Positions 7,739-13,265 of a stretch of DNA of 41,419 nt are shown here, in pieces. The stretch is taken from positions 1 through 41,419 of the forward strand of contig DVLU01000003.1 in the NCBI GenBank assembly GCA_018715365.1. Reading direction: 5' to 3'. Positions within the stretch are counted from its first letter, which is position 1. The number at the start of each line of letters is the position of its first letter. This DNA is from Candidatus Ornithomonoglobus intestinigallinarum (GTDB lineage Bacteria > Bacillota > Clostridia > UBA1381). Position numbers and translations under genes: made by a program. The notes under the pieces were generated by a model. It was not told the DNA's origin. It searched no databases and was given only the letters and a program-made list of their open reading frames with translations.

Positions 7739-7762
7739 TGTATGCTAATTTGTGTGCTAATT
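7739..7762. repeat. Tandem 12-bp repeat at the probable right end of the element
   Basis: TGTATGCTAATT (7739-7750) is followed directly by TGTGTGCTAATT (7751-7762), with one mismatch. Short direct repeats near the end of an integrated element are typical of integrase arm-binding sites. The complement of TGTGCTAATT recurs at 6288-6297. Composition shifts to chromosomal soon after. The core attachment site itself cannot be defined because the left end is outside the window. Confidence 0.5.
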
Positions 7763-7834
7763 ATATCGGATTTCTTCATATTTTACGGGCTGAGAACGCA
7801 ATTTAGCAGCGTTTCATCAGAAGTTATAAACATG

Positions 7835-7871
7835 AAAAAATGGCTTAAAACCTGAGGTTTTAAGCCATTTT
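7835..7871 (-). terminator. Terminator of tRNA-Trp
   Basis: Perfect 16-bp arms (7837-7852 and 7856-7871) with a 3-nt loop; on the minus strand the hairpin ends in six T (complement of 7835-7840). It begins 4 nt after the tRNA CCA end. Confidence 0.88.
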
Positions 7872-7874
7872 CCT

Positions 7875-7950
7875 TGGCAGGGGTACAAGGACTCGAACCT
7901 TGGGCACGCGGTTTTGGAGACCGCTGCTCTACCAACTGAGCTACACCCCT
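7875..7950 (-). tRNA. trnW: tRNA-Trp (CCA anticodon)
   Basis: The 76-nt gene reads AGGGGTGTAGCTCAGTTGG at its 5' end and encodes its own 3' CCA (complement of 7875-7877). The acceptor stem has seven pairs with one G-T wobble. The anticodon arm is GCGGT-CTCCAAA-ACCGC, giving anticodon CCA. The T arm contains GGTTCGAGTCC. The discriminator is G, as expected for bacterial tRNA-Trp. The gene and its terminator are intact, so the neighbouring element has not disrupted it. Confidence 0.97.
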
Positions 7951-7965
7951 AAACAAGACTAATAT

Positions 7966-7994
7966 ATTTTACTACAAAAAACGCCGTTTGTCAA
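7966..7994 (-). promoter_or_regulatory. Promoter of tRNA-Trp
   Basis: On the minus strand: TTGACA (complement of 7989-7994), 17-nt spacer, TAAAAT (complement of 7966-7971), ending 15 bp before the tRNA 5' end. Confidence 0.85.
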
Positions 7995-8045
7995 GCCTTT
8001 TTTTGAATATTTTTTAAAAAAATTTGGCGCATCGGTAAAGCAACG

Positions 8046-8059
8046 GCCGCATATGCGGC
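8046..8059. promoter_or_regulatory. 14-bp palindrome upstream of the birA promoter
   Basis: GCCGCATATGCGGC is a perfect palindrome 9 bp before the -35 box of the birA promoter. It does not resemble the known BirA operator. It may bind a regulator. Confidence 0.4.
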
Positions 8060-8068
8060 ATAAACGGA

Positions 8069-8097
8069 TTGACTTTTTGCGCCGTTGGGTATATAAT
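8069..8097 (+). promoter_or_regulatory. Promoter of birA
   Basis: TTGACT (8069-8074), 17-nt spacer, perfect TATAAT (8092-8097). The start codon is 83 bp downstream. Confidence 0.8.
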
Positions 8098-8179
8098 TAT
8101 TGCAGAAAAAATATTGCGGGATTATTCCGCAAAGCGTTAAATTGCGTTTGCCGCCGGCAAAAAGAGAGGAAAGCGGAAA

Positions 8180-9130
8180 ATGAGACAAAAAATTCTTGAT
8201 ATTTTAAGGAGCTCGGACGGCTACGTTTCGGGAGAAGAAATAAGCAGGCGCTTAAGTATTTCGCGCACTGCCGTTTGGAAACATATAAATGCGCTGCGCT
8301 CCGGAGGCTGTGAGATTTCGTCGGTTACGAACAAGGGCTACAGGCTTGAGCGCGGCGATATTCTTGCGCCCGATGAAATACGGCGTTTTCTGAAAACAAA
8401 GCTTATAGGGAGCAATATAGTTTGCCTTGCTGAAACCGATTCCACAAATAACGAATGCAAGCGGCAGCCGCAGCTTTCGGACGGAACGGTTATTGCGGCG
8501 GAGCGCCAGTCAAACGGGCGCGGACGGCGCGGCAACGCATGGATTTCGCCGAACGGCGGAGCGTGGTTTTCGATACTTTTAAAGCCCGCGATAAGCCCGC
8601 GTTACGTATCGGGAATAACGCTTGCGGCGGGGCTTGCCGTATGCCGTGCGATAGGCTGCGGCGCAAAAATAAAATATCCGAACGATATTGTTATCGGAAC
8701 AAAAAAAGTCTGCGGAATCCTTACGGAGCTTTCCGCAGAGGAAAACGAGGTAAATTACGTTGTATGCGGCATAGGCGTCAACATAAGCCAAACGGAGTTT
8801 CCCGGGCAGCTTTCGGAGCGCGCGACGTCCGTGCTTGCGGAAACGGGCGAAAATGTTGATCGAACGGAAATGATTGCGCGCATACTGAACGAATTTGAGC
8901 CGCTGTATTATGAATTTCTGCAAAGCGGCGCGGAGGGGTATATTGACGAGTACAGGCGCCATTGTGTCACGATCGGCAGCGAGGTTACGGCAGCATACGG
9001 AGGAAAATCAATCAGGGGAGTGTGCACCGGCGTGAATGCCGACGGAAGCATAGATATAAAGACGGAAGAAGGAACGGTGAATATAAATTCCGGAGAGGTT
9101 TCGGTAAGAGGGATATACGGGTATGTTTGA
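8180..9130 (+). CDS. birA: Bifunctional biotin-protein ligase / repressor
   Basis: This 316-aa enzyme activates biotin with ATP and transfers it to the biotin carrier protein of carboxylases. Residues about 1-58 form a winged HTH (GYVSGEEISRRLSISRTAVWKHINAL), so it may also repress biotin genes. The catalytic domain has the biotinyl-AMP loop GRGRRGNAW (about 113-121), then GGAWFSILLKP, KYPNDIV (the KWPND motif) and VVCGIGVNI. The C-terminal SH3-like domain is present. Length is normal for group II BirA. AGAGGAAAG precedes the ATG. The gene appears monocistronic, with its own promoter and a shared hairpin after it. Confidence 0.95.
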   Translation: MRQKILDILRSSDGYVSGEEISRRLSISRTAVWKHINALRSGGCEISSVTNKGYRLERGDILAPDEIRRFLKTKLIGSNIVCLAETDSTNNECKRQPQLSDGTVIAAERQSNGRGRRGNAWISPNGGAWFSILLKPAISPRYVSGITLAAGLAVCRAIGCGAKIKYPNDIVIGTKKVCGILTELSAEENEVNYVVCGIGVNISQTEFPGQLSERATSVLAETGENVDRTEMIARILNEFEPLYYEFLQSGAEGYIDEYRRHCVTIGSEVTAAYGGKSIRGVCTGVNADGSIDIKTEEGTVNINSGEVSVRGIYGYV

Positions 9131-9139
9131 TTTATTCAA

Positions 9140-9168
9140 AGGGGGCTCCGCCACCTTTGGAACCCCCT
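9140..9168. terminator. Bidirectional terminator-like hairpin between birA and lrgB
   Basis: Arms AGGGGGCTCC (9140-9149) and GGAACCCCCT (9159-9168) pair with one mismatch, between convergent genes. The 5' side (TTCAAAGGGGGC) matches the family of hairpins at 11594 and 12581, so this may be a variant copy of that repeat. Confidence 0.55.
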
Positions 9169-9190
9169 GACTGCAATGCAATTCTTTTAG

Positions 9191-9886
9191 TTATATAAAA
9201 TTAGAGAATACCGCTGCGCCGAGAACGGTTATAAGCCCCGCGACGGCAACGGCAAGCGAACTCATCGCGCCTTCGGTTTCGCCCATCTGCAGCGCGCGCA
9301 TTGTACCGAACGCGTGAGCGCCCGTGCCCATTGCAACCCCCTTGGCAACGGGGTCCTTAACTTTGAAAAGCTTTAATATTATATCGCCGAAAATATTTCC
9401 TATTATGCCTGTTATAAGAATAACGGCTATCGTTATCGTCACCATACCGCCCGATTCCTCGCTTATACCCATGCCGATCGCCGTCGTTACGGATTTCGGC
9501 AAAAGCGTTGTGTATTCCTCGTGCGTAAGGCCGAAAACGAGCGCGAGCCCGAATACGCTTGCGAGGCTTGCGGCAACTCCCGCCGTTATGCCTCCGATTA
9601 TTTCCTTTGCGCTGCGCTTCAGCACATTAAGCTGTCTGTAGAGCGGTATTGCAAGCGCAACGGTTACGGGCGTTAAAAGATATGAGATATATTTTGCGCC
9701 CTCGTCATACGTTTCATAGCTTATGTTAAATACCTTCAGAAATACTATTATTGCAATTATTGCAAACACCATCGGGTTTACGGCTTTTATTTTCCGCTGC
9801 AGCAGCGCGCCGCACCACATCGCTGCAAGCGTCAGCGCACCGCCGAAAAATATGCTGCCAGAAAATATATCATTTATCACAGTCAT
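9191..9886 (-). CDS. lrgB: LrgB-family integral membrane protein
   Basis: This 231-aa protein has about seven to eight hydrophobic segments and the LrgB/CidB signature: VALAIPLYRQL, LLPKSVTTAIGMGISEESGG and GTGAHAFGTMRALQMGE. LrgB works with LrgA; the pair is linked to control of autolysis and, in several Firmicutes, to pyruvate uptake. The start overlaps the end of the upstream lrgA by 17 bp, so the two are translated together. Length is normal. Confidence 0.93.
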   Translation of the reverse strand: MTVINDIFSGSIFFGGALTLAAMWCGALLQRKIKAVNPMVFAIIAIIVFLKVFNISYETYDEGAKYISYLLTPVTVALAIPLYRQLNVLKRSAKEIIGGITAGVAASLASVFGLALVFGLTHEEYTTLLPKSVTTAIGMGISEESGGMVTITIAVILITGIIGNIFGDIILKLFKVKDPVAKGVAMGTGAHAFGTMRALQMGETEGAMSSLAVAVAGLITVLGAAVFSNFI

Positions 9887-10244
9887 TTCGTTTCACTCTC
9901 TTTCCCGCTTTGATAAGTAGCTGTGTTATGCTGCCCGTCGCGCCGATCACAAAAACAGTCGTCACAACCGTTATAACAAGCGCCGGAACAAGCATCCCCT
10001 TAAGCGAATCCCATGCCGTTATCAGCGCAACGCCGCCCGGAATAAACGCAATTGCCATAATATCGAGCAGAAAGTCCGCGGCGGCTTCGACTTTTTCGAG
10101 CTTGATAACCCCGGTTATGAGCGCGGCAAGCATAAGTATAAGCCCGTAAATGCTTGCCGGCACGGGTAGCGGGATAAACAGCCTTAAAAGCTCGCCCAGC
10201 GCGCTGACAAGCAGTATAACGGAAAATTGATAAACGTATTTCAT
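9870..10244 (-). CDS. lrgA: LrgA/CidA-family holin-like membrane protein
   Basis: This 124-aa protein has four predicted membrane segments and the CidA/LrgA pattern: LGELLRLFIPLPVPASIYGLIL near the N-terminus, then FLLDIMAIAFIPGGVALI. It is the small partner of LrgB, encoded by the overlapping gene. AAAGGAGAAG precedes the ATG. The pair lies between the convergent birA hairpin and a galE-proximal hairpin, so it is probably its own two-gene unit. Confidence 0.92.
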   Translation of the reverse strand: MKYVYQFSVILLVSALGELLRLFIPLPVPASIYGLILMLAALITGVIKLEKVEAAADFLLDIMAIAFIPGGVALITAWDSLKGMLVPALVITVVTTVFVIGATGSITQLLIKAGKRVKRNDCDK

Positions 10245-10270
10245 AGTGATCTTCTCCTTTAAAAATGATT

Positions 10271-10305
10271 GGGCTGCCCGCTCTGCATCAAAAACCGGGC
10301 AGCCC
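10271..10305 (-). terminator. Terminator-like hairpin after galE
   Basis: Perfect 10-bp GC-rich arms GGGCTGCCCG (10271-10280) and complement (10296-10305). On the minus strand it follows the galE stop and is trailed by AATCATTTTT. It lies between galE and lrgA. Confidence 0.7.
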
Positions 10306-10340
10306 TATGTGATTTTTAATTTGTCGGTTATGTGAAAATA

Positions 10341-11354
10341 TCAGCCCTCGAAGCCGTTGGGGTGCGTTGACTGCCATCTCCACGAATCCTCGCACATCTC
10401 GTCAATATCGCGCTCCGCAGTCCAGCCGAGCTCATCGCGCGCCTTTGTCGGATCGGCATAGCATTCGGCGATGTCGCCCGGGCGGCGTCCGTCTATCTGA
10501 TACGGTATTTCCTTTCCGCATGCCTTTGAGAACGCTGCGATTATCTGAAGCACGCTGTAGCCGTTGCCTGTGCCGAGATTGTATATATGAACGCCAGGAA
10601 CGTTTGATTTCTTCTCAAGCGCTTTAAGATGACCTAACGCAAGATCCACAACGTGTATGTAATCTCTTACGCCCGTACCGTCGGGAGTGGGGTAGTCGCT
10701 GCCGAAAACGTGAACCTTTTCAAGCTTGCCTACCGCAACCTGAGCAACGTAGGGGAGAAGGTTGTTCGGTATTCCCTTCGGGTCTTCGCCCATTTTGCCG
10801 CTCTTGTTTGCGCCTATCGGGTTGAAGTAGCGAAGCAGCGTTACGGACAGCTTGTTGTTTGCCGCCTGCGCGTCCTTTAGGATCTGCTCGATAAACAGCT
10901 TCGTGGAACCGTAGGGATTGGTTGTCGAAAGCGGGAAATCCTCCGTTATCGGAACTGTTTTCGGCATTCCGTAAACAGTGGCCGATGAAGAAAATACGAT
11001 GTTGTTTACGCCGTATTTCTCCATAAGCTGAAGCAGATGGAGCGTGCCCGTTATGTTGTTGTGATAATAGGTAATGGGTATCTTTGTTGATTCGCCGACA
11101 GCCTTAAGACCGGCAAAGTGGATAACGGAATCGATCTCGTTTTCCTTAAACACCTGCTCCATTGCGTCCTTATCGAGCATATCAACCTTGTAGAACGGGA
11201 AATCCCTGCCGGTGAGTTCTTTAACGGCGTCAAGGCATTTTTCGCTTGAATTATAAAGATTATCAAGAACGACAATGTCGTAGCCCGCGTTTAAGAGCTC
11301 CACGCACGTATGGCTGCCGATATATCCGGCGCCGCCTGTAACTAAGATTTTCAT
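10341..11354 (-). CDS. galE: UDP-glucose 4-epimerase
   Basis: This enzyme interconverts UDP-glucose and UDP-galactose with bound NAD, feeding galactose use and polysaccharide synthesis. The extended-SDR Rossmann motif TGGAGYIGSH is at the N-terminus. VIHFAGLKAVGES, the catalytic Ser region FSSSATVYG and the YGSTK active-site Tyr/Lys follow, then the GalE-type RYFNPIGAN and the C-terminal RRPGDIAECYAD. An ATG at 11360 would sit almost against the AGAGAGGAAG ribosome site, so the in-frame ATG at 11354 (MKILVTGG, 337 aa) is preferred. It is monocistronic, with its own promoter and terminator. Confidence 0.95.
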   Translation of the reverse strand: MKILVTGGAGYIGSHTCVELLNAGYDIVVLDNLYNSSEKCLDAVKELTGRDFPFYKVDMLDKDAMEQVFKENEIDSVIHFAGLKAVGESTKIPITYYHNNITGTLHLLQLMEKYGVNNIVFSSSATVYGMPKTVPITEDFPLSTTNPYGSTKLFIEQILKDAQAANNKLSVTLLRYFNPIGANKSGKMGEDPKGIPNNLLPYVAQVAVGKLEKVHVFGSDYPTPDGTGVRDYIHVVDLALGHLKALEKKSNVPGVHIYNLGTGNGYSVLQIIAAFSKACGKEIPYQIDGRRPGDIAECYADPTKARDELGWTAERDIDEMCEDSWRWQSTHPNGFEG

Positions 11355-11391
11355 GGTCATCTTCCTCTCTTATCATATATCTTGTACATTT

Positions 11392-11420
11392 ATTATATAA
11401 TATAAACGGAAAATATTCAA
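11392..11420 (-). promoter_or_regulatory. Promoter of galE
   Basis: On the minus strand: TTGAAT (complement of 11415-11420), 17-nt spacer, TATAAT (complement of 11392-11397), 38 bp before the chosen start. Confidence 0.75.
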
Positions 11421-11471
11421 TAGAAAATAATCATATTTTTATATCATAATTCAATTTTTTTGCACTACGGG

Positions 11472-11566
11472 GGTTCTGAAGCGGCACATATTTCCCCTTA
11501 CGAGGAATGTATGTGCATCGTAACCTCCTTTCCGAGGAAGTGGTGATATGTGCCGCAATAAGAACC
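11472..11566. other. Cloverleaf-like structured intergenic element
   Basis: Long imperfect arms close the element: 11472-11491 (GGTTCT...GCGGCACATAT) pairs with 11546-11566 (ATATGTGCCGC...AGAACC), as 11 plus 6 pairs. Inside lie two smaller helices: TTACGA/TCGTAA (11498-11503 with 11518-11523) and CCTC/GAGG (11524-11527 with 11534-11537). It sits upstream of both the galE and ZIP promoters, so it is not an obvious leader of either. A small RNA, a miniature inverted-repeat element or a protein-binding structure are all possible. Confidence 0.5.
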
Positions 11567-11593
11567 TTCCGGCATCTGCCGCCCCGGGGGCCC

Positions 11594-11617
11594 CAAAGGG
11601 GGCGAAAGCCCCCTTTG
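11594..11617. repeat. Dispersed GNRA hairpin repeat, copy A
   Basis: A 10-bp perfect stem CAAAGGGGGC with a GAAA tetraloop and complementary arm. The same hairpin occurs at 12581-12608, and a related one at 9140. It flanks the ZIP gene on its upstream side. It may act as a bidirectional terminator or be a small repetitive element. Confidence 0.8.
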
Positions 11618-11641
11618 AGAAAATAAAATCATATTTGATGC

Positions 11642-11670
11642 TTGACAATACGGCAAATCAATGATATACT
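11642..11670 (+). promoter_or_regulatory. Promoter of the ZIP transporter gene
   Basis: Perfect TTGACA (11642-11647), 17-nt spacer, TATACT (11665-11670). The metal-box dyad starts 3 bp after the -10. Confidence 0.85.
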
Positions 11671-11672
11671 CT

Positions 11673-11690
11673 GGTTAGTTTTTGCTAACC
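11673..11690 (+). promoter_or_regulatory. Putative metal-responsive operator (ZIP copy)
   Basis: GGTTAGTTTTTGCTAACC is an 18-bp dyad with 6-bp perfect arms around a 6-nt centre, at the expected transcription start. The same arms and spacing recur in the feo promoter (12677-12694). The arms match the GGTTAG/CTAACC core of DtxR/IdeR-type sites, though the centre is longer than in those. Confidence 0.7.
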
Positions 11691-11779
11691 TGAGCTCGCG
11701 CGGCAGGGCAGCGGCAGCGGGCTTGGGAGCGTGCGCCGCTTCAAAAATAAAAAAGCAAATCGAACGGAGATGAAGTATT

Positions 11780-12556
11780 ATGAATGAAATATTGCAGGGT
11801 ATTCTTATACCGTTTGCGGGAACAACTATAGGCGCGTCGTTTTCTCTTTTTATGAAAAGGAGCATGAACGAGCTTGTGCAAAGGGCGCTTACGGGCTTCG
11901 CCGCGGGAGTGATGGTTGCCGCATCGATATGGAGTCTGCTCATACCCGCGATGAATTATGCCGAGGATATGGGCAGACTGTCGTTTGTGCCGGCGGCCGG
12001 CGGCTTTTGGATCGGCATATTGTTTCTGCTTCTGCTTGATCACGCCGTGCCGCATCTTCATATGAACAGTGCCGTGTCGGAAGGGCCAAAGAGCAGACTT
12101 AAGAAAACAACGATGCTTGTGACTGCGGTTGCGCTCCACAATTTGCCGGAAGGCATGGCAGTGGGCGCGGTATACGCCGGATATGCGTCGGGCGGAGAAA
12201 CATCGCTTGTCTGGGCGCTTACGCTTTCCGTCGGCATAGCCATACAAAATTTGCCCGAAGGTGCTATTATATCGATGCCGCTGCGCGCTGAAGGAATGGG
12301 ACGATTCAAATCGTTTTTTATGGGTGTGCTTTCGGGCGTGGTTGAACCGTTGGGTGCGCTGCTCACAATAGCAGCCGCTTCGATGGCTCTGCCTGCGTTG
12401 CCGTATTTTCTCGGTTTTGCCGCGGGCGCGATGATTTATGTTGTTGTTGAGGAGCTTATACCGGAAATGTCGCAGGGAAAACATTCGAATGTCGGCACTA
12501 TTATGTTTGCCGCGGGTTTTTCGATTATGATGGTGCTTGATGTTGCGCTCGGCTGA
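11780..12556 (+). CDS. ZIP-family metal (Zn/Fe/Mn) transporter
   Basis: This 258-aa membrane protein has about eight hydrophobic segments and imports divalent metals. ZIP metal-site motifs are clear: HNLPEGMAVG in TM4 and QNLPEG in TM5, plus VVEPLGAL and YVVVEELIPE in later segments. A short His-bearing loop (DHAVPHLHMN) precedes TM4. The ribosome site GGAG lies 11 bp before the ATG. Its promoter carries the same dyad as the feo promoter, which points to iron or manganese rather than zinc alone. The gene is monocistronic, and a hairpin follows the stop. Confidence 0.93.
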   Translation: MNEILQGILIPFAGTTIGASFSLFMKRSMNELVQRALTGFAAGVMVAASIWSLLIPAMNYAEDMGRLSFVPAAGGFWIGILFLLLLDHAVPHLHMNSAVSEGPKSRLKKTTMLVTAVALHNLPEGMAVGAVYAGYASGGETSLVWALTLSVGIAIQNLPEGAIISMPLRAEGMGRFKSFFMGVLSGVVEPLGALLTIAAASMALPALPYFLGFAAGAMIYVVVEELIPEMSQGKHSNVGTIMFAAGFSIMMVLDVALG

Positions 12557-12580
12557 CGAACAAAAGAAAAAAACGGGGAT

Positions 12581-12608
12581 TTCAAAGGGGGCGAAAGCCC
12601 CCTTTGAA
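12581..12608. repeat. Dispersed GNRA hairpin repeat, copy B
   Basis: A 12-bp stem TTCAAAGGGGGC with a GAAA loop and perfect complement, after the ZIP stop and before the feo promoter. The core is identical to copy A at 11594-11617. It is followed by an A-rich run and so could also terminate on the minus strand. Confidence 0.8.
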
Positions 12609-12637
12609 AAAAAATAAAAAAAATTTCCCAAAACCTA

Positions 12638-12666
12638 TTGACAAATCCTTTTGGTTATGCTAAACT
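12638..12666 (+). promoter_or_regulatory. Promoter of the feo operon
   Basis: TTGACA (12638-12643), 17-nt spacer, TAAACT (12661-12666). The operator dyads overlap and follow the -10. Confidence 0.8.
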
Positions 12667-12694
12667 AACCGATGAAGGTTAGAAAAAGCTAACC
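12653..12694 (+). promoter_or_regulatory. Two tandem metal-responsive operators (feo)
   Basis: GGTTAGAAAAAGCTAACC (12677-12694) has the same 6-6-6 layout as the ZIP site. A weaker 18-bp dyad GGTTATGCTAAACTAACC (12653-12670) overlaps the -10, 24 bp upstream centre to centre. Together they would let a dimeric iron-sensing repressor block the feo promoter. Confidence 0.7.
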
Positions 12695-12756
12695 AAACAT
12701 AAGCCGTCTTAAGCCATAATTTTGGCGGCGTGGCGGTCTGAAATGGAGGGATTGGT

Positions 12757-12969
12757 ATGTTGCCGTTAACGCTTGCAGAGGTGGGCAGCAGTAATATAAT
12801 CCGCAGAGTCGGGGGAAGCCCCGGCGTAAAAAAGCATCTTGAGGATATGGGCTTTGTTGTCGGCGGCGGCGTTACAGTTGTAAACACAATAGGCGGAAAC
12901 GTCATTGTGACCGTCAAGGACACGCGTGTTGCCATAAGCCGCGAGATGGCGCAAAAGATAATGATTTAA
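12757..12969 (+). CDS. feoA: FeoA-domain protein 1
   Basis: A 70-aa SH3-like cytoplasmic protein of ferrous iron transport. LTLAEVG near the start, then KKHLEDMGFVVGGGVTVVNTIGGNVIVTVKDTRVAISREMA, is the standard FeoA strand pattern with the conserved L-x-x-M-G-F turn. GGAGGG precedes the ATG. It is the first gene of the operon FeoA1-FeoA2-FeoB-Cys-rich protein, 26 bp before the second FeoA. Confidence 0.92.
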   Translation: MLPLTLAEVGSSNIIRRVGGSPGVKKHLEDMGFVVGGGVTVVNTIGGNVIVTVKDTRVAISREMAQKIMI

Positions 12970-12995
12970 AAGCAGGGAACGGAGGTATGCAATAA

Positions 12996-13217
12996 ATGAA
13001 AACGCTTAGAGACGTAAAAGTAGGCTGCGCCGCAACGGCCGCTAAGCTTCACGGCGAGGGCGCCGTCAAAAGACGTATCATGGACATGGGCATAACAAAG
13101 GGCGTAAGCATTTACGTAAGGAAGGTTGCGCCGCTGGGTGATCCCATCGAGGTAACGGTCAGAGGCTACGAGCTTTCCTTAAGAAAAGCCGATGCGGAAA
13201 TGATAGAGGTAGAATAA
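12996..13217 (+). CDS. feoA: FeoA-domain protein 2
   Basis: A second FeoA-type protein (73 aa): RRIMDMGITKGVSIYVRKVAPLGDPIEVTVRGYELSLRKADAEMI. The LGDP turn and GYELSLRK end are the more classical FeoA form, so this one probably binds the FeoB G domain, and the first copy may have a separate role. GGAGG precedes the ATG. FeoB follows 48 bp later. Tandem FeoA genes are common in Clostridia. Confidence 0.93.
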   Translation: MKTLRDVKVGCAATAAKLHGEGAVKRRIMDMGITKGVSIYVRKVAPLGDPIEVTVRGYELSLRKADAEMIEVE

Positions 13218-13265
13218 CACAGCAAGGCGGAGAATTATCCGCACGGGAAAGAGAGGATTAAAATA

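Noticed and set aside
7875-7950. tRNA-Trp 3' end as the element's core attachment site
   Set aside because: The gene, its CCA and its terminator are intact, and no copy of the tRNA 3' end is seen elsewhere in the window. It stays possible only if the left end, outside the window, carries one.
11741-12631. Long minus-strand ORF (296 codons) opposite the ZIP gene
   Set aside because: It is the antisense of a clear ZIP transporter, rich in Arg/His/Lys as expected for a shadow frame in GC-rich DNA, and has no ribosome site.
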